Shown: positions 44,361-53,716, counted from the first letter of the stretch. The stretch is DNA of 64,000 nt from Finegoldia magna (GCF_003182075.1 NZ_QGTH01000002.1:1-64000); one strand, 5' to 3'. Numbers and translations are program-made. Notes: generated by a model not told the origin, from the sequence alone.

Positions 44361-44432
44361 ACCAATACCTTTAACTGGTTTTTGATATCTATTACCAAAA
44401 TTATCCGCAGTTAAACTCAATTGGTGTTTTTT
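44361..44432 (+). terminator. Terminator-like hairpin after structured element B
   Basis: ACCAAT and TTTAACTG (44361-44377) pair with CAGTTAAA and ATTGGT (44408-44425) and six Ts follow at 44427-44432. Only the plus strand has the T-run, matching the orientation of element B. It ends 18 bases before the convergent ychF stop. Confidence 0.45.
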
Positions 44433-44449
44433 ACTACATAAAAACTTTT

Positions 44450-45547
44450 CTATACATTAAATCTAAAATGAACTACATCTCCATCTTGCATTAAGTAGTC
44501 TTTTCCTTCCAATCTCATAAGACCTTTTTCTCTGACTGCAGGCATAGATTTTAATTCGATCAAATCATCGTAATTTACGATTTCTGCTCTGATGAAACCT
44601 CTTTGAATATCTGTGTGGATTTTACCAGCTGCTTGTACTGCAGGAGTATTTTTCTTGATAGTCCATGCACGAGTTTCATCTTCACCAGTTGTTAAGAAGC
44701 TCATAAGTCCAAGCAAATCGTAACTTTGTGTAATCAAATCATCAATTCCTGATTTTTCAAGACCAATTGCTTCCAAAAATTCCTTCTTGTCTTCTTCGCT
44801 ATCCAACGCAGAAATTTCTGATTCGATTTGCGCAGAGATTACAACTACTTTTGCATCTTCTGATTTTGCAAAATCTTTTACTTTTTGAACCATTTCGTTG
44901 TTTTCGTAAGCATCTGCTACTTCATCTTCACTTACATTGCACACGTAAATTATTGGCTTTACACTCAAAAGATTGAAGCTTCTCATAAGTTTCATTTCAT
45001 CTTCATCCAAATCCAAGATTCTGATAGATTTTCCTTCTGATAAAACGTCGTAGATTTTTTCAAGGAGATCTACTTCTTCTTTCAAATCCTTATTACCTTT
45101 CAAAGCTTTTCTAGATTTTTCTAATCTTCTTTCAACCATTTCCAAATCAGACAAAATAAGTTCGTAATTGATAGTGTCTATATCTCTAAGTGGATCCACT
45201 GATCCATCAACGTGAACTATGTTTTCGTCTTCAAAACATCTTAGAACTTCAACAATAGCATCGGATTCTCTAATATTTTCCAAAAATTTATTTCCTAAAC
45301 CTTCTCCCTTACTTGCACCTTTTACAAGACCTGCAATGTCGTAAAATTCGATAGTCGCTGGAATAATTTTCTTGGAATTAAAAAGTTCTGCTAATTTATA
45401 CACTCTTTCATCAGGAACATTTACAAGTCCGATGTTAGGATCTATCGTACAGAATGGATAATTCGCCATTTCTGCACCTGCTTTTGTTATCGCATTAAAA
45501 AGTGTGGACTTTCCTACATTTGGAAGCCCCACAATACCTAATTTCAT
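44450..45547 (-). CDS. ychF: Redox-responsive ATPase YchF (Obg-family P-loop protein)
   Basis: YchF/OLA1 is an ATPase of the TRAFAC class that binds ribosomes and affects translation and oxidative-stress responses. The 365-residue protein has GLPNVGKSTLFN at the start, a G3-type region EFYDIAGLVKGASKGEGLG, a coiled insertion and the C-terminal TGS domain (KIHTDIQRGFIRAEI). I start it at 45547 (MKLGIVGLPNV) because AGGAG is eight bases upstream; the ATG three codons earlier is too close. Confidence 0.93.
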   Translation of the reverse strand: MKLGIVGLPNVGKSTLFNAITKAGAEMANYPFCTIDPNIGLVNVPDERVYKLAELFNSKKIIPATIEFYDIAGLVKGASKGEGLGNKFLENIRESDAIVEVLRCFEDENIVHVDGSVDPLRDIDTINYELILSDLEMVERRLEKSRKALKGNKDLKEEVDLLEKIYDVLSEGKSIRILDLDEDEMKLMRSFNLLSVKPIIYVCNVSEDEVADAYENNEMVQKVKDFAKSEDAKVVVISAQIESEISALDSEEDKKEFLEAIGLEKSGIDDLITQSYDLLGLMSFLTTGEDETRAWTIKKNTPAVQAAGKIHTDIQRGFIRAEIVNYDDLIELKSMPAVREKGLMRLEGKDYLMQDGDVVHFRFNV

Positions 45548-45614
45548 ATCATTCACTCCTTTTAACTAACTCAAATTTTACCATATACCATATTTTTTGT
45601 AAATTATACGCATT

Positions 45615-45640
45615 CAAAAAAGAGCTCTTTTCAGAACTCT
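45615..45640 (-). terminator. Terminator of the CWB2/GH25 gene
   Basis: AGAGTTCT pairs with AGAGCTCT (one G-U) around GAAA, and TTTTTT follows on the minus strand. Confidence 0.75.
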
Positions 45641-45643
45641 AAT

Positions 45644-47974
45644 TTAAAAATTATTTAGTTTAGCATTTTTGATAATCTTTGGATAGTTTTTGTAGGAATA
45701 GTTCATATCCACTCCGCCTTCTCCAGTATCTGGAACGCCTTTTATTTTTGATTTATTTGTGAATTGCCACATTCCATAATCTGGTGTGAAGCAGTTAGGA
45801 CTTGTAACGTGCCAATGTGCAATCCAAATGTCGTAATCTTTCAATCTATTTTTTTCGAATTGGTTGTTAATCCAATATCCTGAGCTGTACAATCCTGTGT
45901 AGTATCCATTCTTTTCAAGAATACTCATAAAGGCAATCGCCATATCTGTTTTTGTTTTTGTTGGAATTCTTCTTTGTGAAGGATCTTCGAAGTCCAAATA
46001 TACTGGGTATTCGAATTGTTTTTTGCCCAATATCTTCATAAATCTGACAGCTTCTTCTTTAGCTTCTTCTACGCTCATAGCATAAGAATACCAGTATGCC
46101 CCTACATTTAGTCCTGCTGCTTTTGCATTTCTGTAGTTTTGTTGGAATTTTGAATCTTCCCCGCTGTATCCAGAACCAGCTTTTAATATTACAAAATCCA
46201 TTCCATTTTGCTTAGCTAGTTTCATGTTTACATTACCATTATATTTAGAAATATCTGCTCCTTGTTGAAATACTAATCTGTATTTATTAGGATTAAACAT
46301 TCCAAAATCATCAATTTTTGCATATCCTTTAAATCCATTTATATCCAATTGCATCCATCCATTATTTAAAATATTTATAACTTGCATAACTGTTGAAGTG
46401 TTGATATTTCTCACAGATTTTGCAGAACTGTTTGCAGCATTGTAAAGTTTTGTTGAGTGCTTTGCAACCACGAAATCGTGCAAGCCTATCGCTTTATCTT
46501 CTTCGATAATATCTGATTGATCCTTTACAACTGGTGGCTTTGGTTTCGGCTTTTCTGGAGTTTTTGCCAAAACATTTTTAACAGTACCATATACGTTGTT
46601 ATCGATAGTTCTGTATCCACCAACAATATATACATCCTTGATCGACTTTTTGAAGTTATTCAAGAATGCTATGACACTTGTGTCTAATTTGCTTCTTGAA
46701 CTCAATAATATCGGTGCATTTAATTTTTGGGCCAACGGACTTATAGCAAGTGCATCTGCAAAATCTTCACCACTTGCGATGAACACTTTATCCTTGTTCA
46801 TAGAATTAGCCACTTTTACAGATCCATCGTATCTGTTTCTGCCACTAATTCTACTAACATTTTTGCCAGTTACTGATTGGATATATCTAACTGTAGCCGA
46901 TGAGATGGATTGTCCTCCACCAACAACTGTTACTTTTCCAATACTAGATTTATTTCTAAGTAAATAATCTCTTGTTTGTCTGGACAAAGTTTTTCCAGAA
47001 CTCAACAAAATCTTAGCGTTATTTGAATAAGCGTAAGAAGATGCGTAAAGTGGGTCGCTGAAGTTTTCTCCACTTGCAATAACTACGTTCTTTTTCTTGC
47101 TCATAGCTGCAACCTTTGCGCTAGTTTCGTATCTGTCTCTTCCAGCAATTCTAGTAACTTTATTTGAGTATTTCTTTAATATGTTTTCAATTCCAGAACT
47201 AATGGATTGTTTACCACCAAGAAGATATACTTCTACAGGGTTAAGTCTTTGAATTTCATTTCTTGTTGCTGTTGGAAGTGAGTCTTTTTCTGTGTATAAA
47301 ATAGAATATTTTCCATCAGACAAAGTCGTTGCACTCAATGCATCAGCGTATTTTTGTGCATTAACAACAATAACCTTCTTAGCATTAGTAAATTGTTCTC
47401 TTGAAATTCGTGCAGCAGATTCGTATCTGTTTTGACCTGCAATTCTAGAAGGAATGATTTGTCCAGCAGAATTTAATGCTTTTACTTCTTCATCTTGCGC
47501 TTTTTTGTCATCAGTTTCTTCAGAAACTTGTTCTTCTGAATTTCCCTTTGATACAGATTTCTCAGTTTTAATAGGCGAATCTTCTAAGACTTCTTCTGTA
47601 TCTTTTATATCTGATTTTTCAGATACAACTTCTTTTTCAGTTTCTTCTTCATCTTTTGTAGACTCAGAAGCTTCTTTTTTTTCTGATTTTTCCTTAATAT
47701 CTTTATTTGAATCTGTAGATTTCAAATCTTCATGATTCAAATCATCATTTTCCTTTTTTTCATTTTGTAAGTTGTCTACGTTAGCGTATCCCAATTTAGC
47801 TTTCTTAGTCAACTTACTTTGATTGTGTGTGCTAATCGATGTATATTTGGCACTAAGCTCGTTTTCTACATCTTTCTTGTCGTTTTCTGTTTGAGCCATA
47901 GATCCTGTAGAAATCATTAATGACACAGACAGTGCAACAAACGATACCTTAGCAATATCTTTTAAGTTCTTCAT
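45644..47974 (-). CDS. Secreted CWB2-repeat protein with SH3 and GH25 muramidase domains
   Basis: The 776-residue protein has a signal peptide (1-27, ending GSMAQ), a long Glu/Lys/Ser-rich stretch (about 55-170), three CWB2 repeats (about 178-470, each with RIAGxxRYE or RISGRNRYD), a proline linker, an SH3-like domain (about 495-560) and a GH25 lysozyme domain (571-776). Catalytic residues are visible: D574 in GADISKYNG and D661/E663 in YLDFEDP. It should cleave the MurNAc-GlcNAc bond while bound to the wall. A WalR-like half-matched site precedes it. Confidence 0.9.
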   Translation of the reverse strand: MKNLKDIAKVSFVALSVSLMISTGSMAQTENDKKDVENELSAKYTSISTHNQSKLTKKAKLGYANVDNLQNEKKENDDLNHEDLKSTDSNKDIKEKSEKKEASESTKDEEETEKEVVSEKSDIKDTEEVLEDSPIKTEKSVSKGNSEEQVSEETDDKKAQDEEVKALNSAGQIIPSRIAGQNRYESAARISREQFTNAKKVIVVNAQKYADALSATTLSDGKYSILYTEKDSLPTATRNEIQRLNPVEVYLLGGKQSISSGIENILKKYSNKVTRIAGRDRYETSAKVAAMSKKKNVVIASGENFSDPLYASSYAYSNNAKILLSSGKTLSRQTRDYLLRNKSSIGKVTVVGGGQSISSATVRYIQSVTGKNVSRISGRNRYDGSVKVANSMNKDKVFIASGEDFADALAISPLAQKLNAPILLSSRSKLDTSVIAFLNNFKKSIKDVYIVGGYRTIDNNVYGTVKNVLAKTPEKPKPKPPVVKDQSDIIEEDKAIGLHDFVVAKHSTKLYNAANSSAKSVRNINTSTVMQVINILNNGWMQLDINGFKGYAKIDDFGMFNPNKYRLVFQQGADISKYNGNVNMKLAKQNGMDFVILKAGSGYSGEDSKFQQNYRNAKAAGLNVGAYWYSYAMSVEEAKEEAVRFMKILGKKQFEYPVYLDFEDPSQRRIPTKTKTDMAIAFMSILEKNGYYTGLYSSGYWINNQFEKNRLKDYDIWIAHWHVTSPNCFTPDYGMWQFTNKSKIKGVPDTGEGGVDMNYSYKNYPKIIKNAKLNNF

Positions 47975-48014
47975 AGATACAACCTCCTAATATACATACA
48001 TAATATCATAAAAA

Positions 48015-48031
48015 GTTACAAAATGGTATCA
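48015..48031 (-). promoter_or_regulatory. WalR-like site upstream of the CWB2/GH25 gene
   Basis: The minus strand reads TGATAC-CATTT-TGTAAC: one perfect half and one half with two mismatches, with the correct five-base spacing, 41 bases before the start codon. Confidence 0.4.
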
Positions 48032-48097
48032 ATTTTGATAATTGTTGACATTCAAAACGAATTAATACAATTGCTTAACAATTTAATACGATTTAAA

Positions 48098-48133
48098 CAA
48101 AAAAAATCCCCTGAGTAAAATCTACTCAGAGGA
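48098..48133 (-). terminator. Terminator of the obgE-ridA operon
   Basis: TCCTCTGAGTA pairs with TACTCAGGGGA (minus strand, one G-U pair) around a five-base loop, followed by a long T-run. Confidence 0.85.
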
Positions 48134-48140
48134 AAAATTC

Positions 48141-48509
48141 TTAGTCTAATTCAGCAATTGCTTCTATTTCGATTATTGCTCCTTTTGGAAGAGCTGCAAC
48201 TTGAACTGCACTTCTAGCTGGTTTGTGTTCTCCAAAAAATTCTGCATAAACTTCGTTCATGTCAGAAAATTGTGATAAATCTTGCATGAACACGCCAACT
48301 CTTGCGATGTTTTCAACTTTGCCGCCTTCAGTTTCGATAATATGTAAAATATTATCTAATGATGCTTTTGTAGCTTTTTTTATATCAGTTTGTAATTCTC
48401 CATCAACGATTGGAAGTTGTCCTGATACATAAATTGTTTTGTTAGCAGATGTTGCTTGTGAATATGGTCCAATTGCAGCAGGTGCTTTGTCTGAATGTAA
48501 AAATTTCAT
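48141..48509 (-). CDS. ridA: RidA enamine/imine deaminase
   Basis: RidA hydrolyses reactive 2-aminoacrylate and related enamines formed by PLP enzymes. The 122-residue protein has AIGPYSQA at the N-terminus, YVSGQLP and the substrate-binding arginine in KPARSAVQVAALP. It is the last gene of the obgE operon, nine bases after rsfS, and is followed by a terminator. Confidence 0.93.
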   Translation of the reverse strand: MKFLHSDKAPAAIGPYSQATSANKTIYVSGQLPIVDGELQTDIKKATKASLDNILHIIETEGGKVENIARVGVFMQDLSQFSDMNEVYAEFFGEHKPARSAVQVAALPKGAIIEIEAIAELD

Positions 48510-48518
48510 ACTGTCCTC

Positions 48519-48821
48519 CTAATTCCACAATCTTTCTATATCGTAGAAAGAACGTGCTTCTTCTGTAAATACATGTACTATAATATCATTAAGATCTAGC
48601 AAAATCCAGTTACCTTCGCTGTAACCTTCTTTTCCTAAAATCTCAAAACCATTTTCGTCGCACACTTTTTCCACTTCATCAATAATAGATTGAGCGTGGT
48701 TAGGTGCATTGGCAGTTGCAATCACAAAATAATCTGCAACAGCTGAATCTAATTTCAAAGTTACAATGTCTTTTCCAATCTTATCGTCTATTGCTTTTTG
48801 AACTAACTCTAATTCAGTCAT
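48519..48821 (-). CDS. rsfS: Ribosome silencing factor
   Basis: RsfS binds L14 and blocks subunit joining under nutrient limitation. The 100-residue length and the motifs DYFVIATANAPNHAQSI and EGNWILLDLNDIIVHVF identify it. It directly follows yqeK (one base) and precedes ridA, the usual Firmicutes order nadD-yqeK-rsfS. Confidence 0.93.
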   Translation of the reverse strand: MTELELVQKAIDDKIGKDIVTLKLDSAVADYFVIATANAPNHAQSIIDEVEKVCDENGFEILGKEGYSEGNWILLDLNDIIVHVFTEEARSFYDIERLWN

Positions 48822-49397
48822 CTATACTCCCTTCAATAAATAATTTCTGACATTAACACTAGTGATAGATATTTCCCTCTCACCTTCTATAAGATATTTT
48901 ATCGTATCATCTAGTGATTTGACAATTGCTTTATTCAAATTTATTTTGGATAATCTTCTGATTTCATCAACGTCATCATGATCTCTCTTATCTTCGGTCT
49001 TATCAGACAAGTAAATTATTTTTTCGAAATCAGTCATATTAGTTCTTCCAGTTGTGTGAAATTCTATCGCATCCAAAATCTCTTCGTCATTCACGCCGTA
49101 TTCCTTGTTAGCGACAATTCTACCCAAATAGCAATGCAACAACTTAGGATTATCCATATCAGAATTTTTCCCTCTTAAATTTCTAAGCTCTTCAAATTCT
49201 TTCTTGTACTTATCCAAATACATTTCCTCGTTGTTTTTTGCACAGTCGTGGAGAAGCGCCGCTAATTCTATTTTTGCAGAGTCTTGATTGTAAAGCTTTG
49301 CTAATTCAATAGCTTTATCCCTCACTCTCAAAACGTGTTCGTATCTTGTTTTTTTGAGCATTTTACTCAAATTATTTTCTATTTCTTTAACTTTCAT
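48822..49397 (-). CDS. yqeK: YqeK-type HD phosphohydrolase
   Basis: YqeK enzymes hydrolyse diadenosine tetraphosphate symmetrically in Gram-positive bacteria. The 191-residue HD-domain protein has H19 in YEHVLRV, the HD pair in ALLHDCAKN and later histidines (LLHCYLG, FHTTGR) that complete the di-metal site. It overlaps nadD by eleven bases, placing NAD and nucleotide-alarmone enzymes together. Confidence 0.9.
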   Translation of the reverse strand: MKVKEIENNLSKMLKKTRYEHVLRVRDKAIELAKLYNQDSAKIELAALLHDCAKNNEEMYLDKYKKEFEELRNLRGKNSDMDNPKLLHCYLGRIVANKEYGVNDEEILDAIEFHTTGRTNMTDFEKIIYLSDKTEDKRDHDDVDEIRRLSKINLNKAIVKSLDDTIKYLIEGEREISITSVNVRNYLLKGV

Positions 49398-49986
49398 ATA
49401 ATTTGTTTCTCACAATATATTCAAAAACTTGATTTGGCACGAAATACCTAAAATCTTGATTTGTTTGAACTTTCTCTCTGATTTTTGTAGAAGAAATATC
49501 TATAAAACTTGTGGAAATTTTCTCCACAAAATATCCCTTTGATTTTAAATCATCGATTTTTACATCTAGTTTGGACATCTCTTCTTGTCTTCTAATACAA
49601 GCCAAAATCTTAGTATTTTTCAAAAAATCTTCTGCATTCTCCCAAGTTTCCACACTCATTAGCGAATCTTCGCCCATTATGAAATAAAAATCATAGTCGT
49701 AATTTTCTCTCAAATATTTCATAGTTTCCCATGAATATGTCACGCCATTTTTGTTGATTTCATAATCACATACATTAAACTTCTTGTTATCCTGTGTGGC
49801 AATCTTCGCCATTTCAAATCTTTTTTGTTTGTCTGTGACATTTTTATCTTGCTTAAAATTCGGATTACCAGTAGGAATAAACCATACTTCATCCAAATTT
49901 TTGTAATTAATAGCTTCCATAGCTAATATCAAATGTCCTATATGAATGGGATCAAAAGTCCCACCCATTATTCCGACTTTAATCAT
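49387..49986 (-). CDS. nadD: Nicotinate-nucleotide adenylyltransferase
   Basis: NadD adenylates nicotinate mononucleotide to deamido-NAD. The 199-residue nucleotidyltransferase has the ATP-binding motif GGTFDPIHIGHL and ISSTKIRE near the end. It overlaps yhbY by eight bases and yqeK by eleven. It acts directly after PncB, encoded at 11000-12448. Confidence 0.95.
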   Translation of the reverse strand: MIKVGIMGGTFDPIHIGHLILAMEAINYKNLDEVWFIPTGNPNFKQDKNVTDKQKRFEMAKIATQDNKKFNVCDYEINKNGVTYSWETMKYLRENYDYDFYFIMGEDSLMSVETWENAEDFLKNTKILACIRRQEEMSKLDVKIDDLKSKGYFVEKISTSFIDISSTKIREKVQTNQDFRYFVPNQVFEYIVRNKLYES

Positions 49987-50269
49987 CTAAATCTATTACC
50001 TTGTTTTCAGACTCTCTGTAAATTGTTAGAATATTTCCCATATATCTGACAAATTCACAGTCAAGTTTTGTCAATATTTCGTCTATCAACATATCTCTAT
50101 CGTCCAAATTATTGTTGAGAATTTTAATCTTCATGACTTCTCTCTTGTTCAAAGTATCATCGATTTGTTTCAAAGTATTTTCTGAAATTCCACCTTTGCC
50201 GATATTTACAAGTGGTTTGTAACCGTGAGAAATCTTTTTTAATTTTGCTCTTTGTTTTGGTGTTATCAT
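49979..50269 (-). CDS. yhbY: YhbY-type CRM-domain RNA-binding protein
   Basis: The 96-residue protein is a single CRM domain, which binds pre-50S particles. It has KISHGYKPLVNIGKGG (GxxG loop) and EFVRYMGNILTIYR. Its place between obgE and nadD, eight bases after obgE, is conserved in Firmicutes and fits a ribosome-assembly role. Confidence 0.9.
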   Translation of the reverse strand: MITPKQRAKLKKISHGYKPLVNIGKGGISENTLKQIDDTLNKREVMKIKILNNNLDDRDMLIDEILTKLDCEFVRYMGNILTIYRESENKVIDLDD

Positions 50270-50277
50270 TTTATCTC

Positions 50278-51543
50278 CTATTCGTAAAAATCAAATTCTA
50301 CATCACCGATAACTACGTTATCTCCATCTTGAATTCCAAGATCTTTTAATTGTTGGATAACTCCCTTGTCTTCGAGAACTTTTTGCAAGTGGTTAACAGA
50401 TTCGTACACTTCAAAGTTTGTTCTGTAAATCAAGTTTTCAATCAACGGACCTTCGACAATGTAGTTTTCGTTTTCTTTTCTAACTTTGAAATCAGGTTCC
50501 TTTTCCTCTTCAAAGTAAACGTATTGTTCATCCAATGTAGAATAATCATCTTCTATGCTATCCAAAGTATCTGCAATCAAATACATAAGTTTGTCCACAT
50601 TTTCAGTTGTAGCAGCACTTATCTCTACGATTTCATCAACTTTGTCAGAATATTTTTCTCTGAATTCTTTTATATTATCTTCTGCTCCTAGGTCAGTTTT
50701 ATTCAAAACCACAAGCATTTTTTTATCATTCAATTTGATATTGTATGAAGCCAATTCGCTATTGATAAGTTCAAAATCTTCGATTGGATTTCTACCTTCA
50801 CTTCCAGAAATATCCAACACGTGAACTAAAATTTTAGTTCTTTCAATATGTTTCAAGAAATCATGACCAAGTCCCAATCCTTCACTTGCTCCTTCAATTA
50901 ATCCAGGAATATCTGCAAGTACAAAACTTTTCTCTCCTACTTTGCACACTCCAAGATTTGGTTCAAGCGTTGTAAAGTGATAATTTGCAATTTTTGGTCT
51001 TGCGTTTGACATTATCGACAAAAGTGTAGATTTCCCAACATTAGGAAGACCGATTAAACCAACATCCGCTAATAGTTTTAATTCTAACTTAATTGTTTTT
51101 TCTTCTCCTTTTGTTCCAGGCTCTGCAAATCTTGGCGCTTGTCTTATAGATGATTTAAAATGAACATTTCCTTTTCCGCCTTTGCCGCCTTTGCAAATTA
51201 CAAATTCTTCCTTATCGTGTTTTACATCGTAGATAACCGTATTTGTATCGTAATCTTTAACCAAAGTCCCAACTGGAACTTTAAGAATTAAATCTTCGCC
51301 TTTTTTACCAAATTGTTTTTTATTTCTGCCGTCGCCGCCACTTTCAGCTTTGTAAATTGATTTGTAACTATAATCCATCAAAGTTTTAATGTCTTTGTCG
51401 CCGACAATTATAATACTACCGCCATCTCCGCCGTCGCCACCTGCAGGGCCTCCTGATGGTTCGTATTTTTCTCTTCTAAATGCAACAGAACCGTCTCCAC
51501 CTTTTCCAGCTTTTAGTTCTATCTTCGCTACATCTATAAACAT
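50278..51543 (-). CDS. obgE: GTPase Obg
   Basis: Obg is an essential GTPase for 50S assembly and stress control. The 421-residue protein has the glycine-rich Obg fold (1-158, GGPAGGDGGDGGS), the G domain with GLPNVGKST, DIPGLIEGASEG and NKTD, and a C-terminal OCT domain (about 345-421). It heads the obgE-yhbY-nadD-yqeK-rsfS-ridA unit and is separated from the L27 operon by a long-stem terminator. Confidence 0.95.
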   Translation of the reverse strand: MFIDVAKIELKAGKGGDGSVAFRREKYEPSGGPAGGDGGDGGSIIIVGDKDIKTLMDYSYKSIYKAESGGDGRNKKQFGKKGEDLILKVPVGTLVKDYDTNTVIYDVKHDKEEFVICKGGKGGKGNVHFKSSIRQAPRFAEPGTKGEEKTIKLELKLLADVGLIGLPNVGKSTLLSIMSNARPKIANYHFTTLEPNLGVCKVGEKSFVLADIPGLIEGASEGLGLGHDFLKHIERTKILVHVLDISGSEGRNPIEDFELINSELASYNIKLNDKKMLVVLNKTDLGAEDNIKEFREKYSDKVDEIVEISAATTENVDKLMYLIADTLDSIEDDYSTLDEQYVYFEEEKEPDFKVRKENENYIVEGPLIENLIYRTNFEVYESVNHLQKVLEDKGVIQQLKDLGIQDGDNVVIGDVEFDFYE

Positions 51544-51603
51544 TTTTCACCTCTTTATTAATGCTCACTATACTTGTAAGTTTACATTATTTTCCACTAA
51601 AAA

Positions 51604-51663
51604 AGCAACACCTTACGATTATAAAAAGGAAATCCAATTTATAATCATAACAAAGGTGTTGCT
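51604..51663 (-). terminator. Terminator of the L21-Prp-L27 operon
   Basis: AGCAACACCTT pairs with AAGGTGTTGCT and the stem continues through an interrupted inner TTATGATTATAAA/TTTATAATCGTAA helix; TTTTTT follows on the minus strand. Confidence 0.8.
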
Positions 51664-51669
51664 AAAAAA

Positions 51670-51954
51670 TTAAGCTTCTTTTGGATATACAGAAACTTGC
51701 TTTCTGTTTTTACCAATTCTTTCGAACTTAACTACTCCGTCAATTTTAGTGAAAAGTGTATCGTCTCCACCCTTTCCAACGTTGTTGCCTGGATGTATTT
51801 TTGTTCCTCTTTGTCTAACTAATATGTTACCAGCTAGAACGTATTGGCCGTCACCTTTTTTAGTTCCTAATCTTTTGGATTCGGAATCACGACCGTTCTT
51901 AGTAGAACTTACTCCCTTTTTACTAGAGAATAATTGTAAATCTAATTTTATCAT
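51670..51954 (-). CDS. rpmA: 50S ribosomal protein L27 with cleavable N-terminus
   Basis: L27 reaches into the peptidyl-transferase centre. The protein starts [20 protein letters not shown], in which LQLF just before SSKKG is the Firmicutes-type extension removed by the Prp protease. I favour the second of two adjacent ATGs (51954) because it is seven bases from GGAGG; the first, at 51957, overlaps the prp stop. The rest ([25 protein letters not shown]) is standard. Confidence 0.95.
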   Translation of the reverse strand: MIKLDLQLFSSKKGVSSTKNGRDSESKRLGTKKGDGQYVLAGNILVRQRGTKIHPGNNVGKGGDDTLFTKIDGVVKFERIGKNRKQVSVYPKEA

Positions 51955-51956
51955 CA

Positions 51957-52298
51957 TTACACCTCCCGATAGTTAATTTTCAAGTGTTTTATATTTTCGT
52001 TTCGTATTGATTCCAGGGCGAATACCAATGATTTCATCAAAATATCCACCTGAATCATTTCAGTCTCATTTAGTAAGTCATAGTTTATTTCGAAGAAAGC
52101 ATCTCCGCTTTCAAAATGAAATTTCAACTTATCAGAGTCAAGCTTAAGTATTTCAGTAAATGTGTTGACAGTATTAATCAGATAAACACTGATAGCACTG
52201 CAGACCACATCATTTCCATAGGATCCATGATCAGCATGACCAGTTGATTTGACTTTTACAAATTTTTCGTCTTTTCTAAAAATATCGACAGTTACCAT
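51957..52298 (-). CDS. prp: Ribosomal-processing cysteine protease Prp
   Basis: Prp cleaves the N-terminal extension of L27, which is needed for ribosome assembly in Firmicutes. The 113-residue protein has the catalytic histidine in STGHADHG (H21) and cysteine in NDVVCSAIS (C33). It lies between rplU and rpmA, touching both by a one-base junction, the conserved arrangement for this enzyme and its substrate. Confidence 0.93.
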   Translation of the reverse strand: MVTVDIFRKDEKFVKVKSTGHADHGSYGNDVVCSAISVYLINTVNTFTEILKLDSDKLKFHFESGDAFFEINYDLLNETEMIQVDILMKSLVFALESIRNENIKHLKINYREV

Positions 52299-52606
52299 TA
52301 AGCATCAATTTTTTCGATTTTAACTAATGTATATGGTTGTCTGTGACCTTTTTTCTTTCTGTAGTTTTTCTTAGCTTTGAATTTGAAAATAACAATTTTC
52401 TTGTCTTTCTTTTGATCCAAAACTTCAGCTGAAACCTTAGCTCCTTCTACTACAGGGCTTCCAACTTTAACATCGTCTCCAGCTACCATTAATACTTGAT
52501 CAAATTCGATTTTATCGCCTGCTTCAGCTTCGATTTTTTCAACTTTAATGACATCTCCTTCAGAAACTTTGTATTGTTTTCCACCAGTTTTAATAATTGC
52601 GAACAT
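52298..52606 (-). CDS. rplU: 50S ribosomal protein L21
   Basis: The 102-residue protein has [14 protein letters not shown] and [21 protein letters not shown], both diagnostic of L21. It is the first gene of the L21-Prp-L27 operon and is preceded by an L21-type leader RNA and a near-consensus promoter. Confidence 0.97.
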   Translation of the reverse strand: MFAIIKTGGKQYKVSEGDVIKVEKIEAEAGDKIEFDQVLMVAGDDVKVGSPVVEGAKVSAEVLDQKKDKKIVIFKFKAKKNYRKKKGHRQPYTLVKIEKIDA

Positions 52607-52614
52607 TTAGTGCA

Positions 52615-52687
52615 CCTCCTCATTTTTAAGACTCGCCAAATCTAGGTACTTTTGAAGTTTAAAAACCCGATTCGAGCGGTTACACAC
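52615..52687 (-). promoter_or_regulatory. L21 leader RNA
   Basis: The minus-strand leader GTAACCGCTCGAATCGGG, followed by paired AAACTTCA/AAAGTACC-type segments and GGCGAGTC before the AGGAGG site, has the form of the L21 leader of Firmicutes, in which CGCTCG near the 5' end pairs with GGCGAG. It is thought to mediate feedback by ribosomal protein binding. Confidence 0.7.
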
Positions 52688-52693
52688 CAAATA

Positions 52694-52722
52694 ATTGTAC
52701 AGTAATTTCATTTATTTGTCAA
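52694..52722 (-). promoter_or_regulatory. L21 operon promoter
   Basis: Minus strand: TTGACA (52717-52722), 17-base spacer, TACAAT (52694-52699). The -35 box lies inside the last codons of the upstream RNase G gene. The predicted start near 52687 matches the 5' end of the L21 leader. Confidence 0.75.
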
Positions 52723-53716
52723 GTTTTACTGTGAATTCTAATAGATTTAAATTGCTAAATCCATGAAAATTTATATTCGGTTCACAAAATTCATTTTCAA
52801 TAAAATCTGATAACTTTTTGTTGTCACCTTCACGGACACAATCAACAATAACCATTCCCACCATTTTCTTCAAATAAATCATCTGATGAATTTTCTTCAA
52901 AGCTTTTGTGTTTAGTTTGTGAAAATAATCCTCACTCATTATCATTTGAGAAGAATTCACATCCACAACCCACATCGCCTCAGTTTTTTGAATGACAATT
53001 TCTGCGTTATTGTCCAGTTTTATTATTTCTGAATTTTTATCTATTATATCACGACTTATCAAATTATCATAGTTATAATCGTAATTTTCATCAAATTTTA
53101 CATTTAGAATCCCCTTGTACTGTCTGTAAACTATTCTGTCATTAGTTATCAAATAATCCACATCTTCTTCTTGAATTATTTTATCCACTGGATTTTTCTT
53201 GTACAAAAGTTTTGGAATCGGAAGGAATTTCTTCTCTGTTTCAATGTAGTGTAATTTGTTTACAATGAATTTCATTTCTTTTTCTTGTTGTGACTTTTCT
53301 TGTTTGAAGAAATCTTCTCCCACAATTCCTGTAAATGTGTATTTTTGCTTGAAACCATCGATATTTTTGTATTTTTGTTTGCCTTCAAATGTTAATTTGT
53401 CGCCGTTTGTGTATTTCAAATTTTCTGTTTCAATCGTAATTTTGGTTGTGAATTTGGGGTATTTATCACCAATTGATTCTTTTGTCATCTGAACTATTAT
53501 TTCGTCAGATGGTTTCAAATTTTTGGTGAACTTTGTATTATTCAAAAATCCTGTTTTCTTTTTGTCGTATTCTATAAAAAACGCGTCGAGTTTTTTATCA
53601 TATTTTGTGATTTTGGCTACATAGATGTTTCCAAGTTCACTGTCGTAATCTCCCAATAATTTAAGCTCATCATCATAATATCCCCAAGTGTTTTTGTCTA
53701 TGAATAGATATTTCAT
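52712..53716 (-). CDS. rng: Ribonuclease E/G-type endonuclease, short form
   Basis: This 334-residue protein matches the catalytic half of RNase E/G, which cuts single-stranded RNA and matures 16S rRNA. It has an S1-like segment (GNIYVAKITKYDKKLDAFFI) and the Mg-binding aspartates in VVDVNSSQM and VIVDCVREGDNKKL. It is shorter than typical RNase G (about 480) and lacks the zinc-link cysteine motif and the C-terminal domain, so it may not form the usual tetramer. It overlaps the MinD-like gene by four bases and ends the shape operon. Confidence 0.75.
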   Translation of the reverse strand: MKYLFIDKNTWGYYDDELKLLGDYDSELGNIYVAKITKYDKKLDAFFIEYDKKKTGFLNNTKFTKNLKPSDEIIVQMTKESIGDKYPKFTTKITIETENLKYTNGDKLTFEGKQKYKNIDGFKQKYTFTGIVGEDFFKQEKSQQEKEMKFIVNKLHYIETEKKFLPIPKLLYKKNPVDKIIQEEDVDYLITNDRIVYRQYKGILNVKFDENYDYNYDNLISRDIIDKNSEIIKLDNNAEIVIQKTEAMWVVDVNSSQMIMSEDYFHKLNTKALKKIHQMIYLKKMVGMVIVDCVREGDNKKLSDFIENEFCEPNINFHGFSNLNLLEFTVKLDK

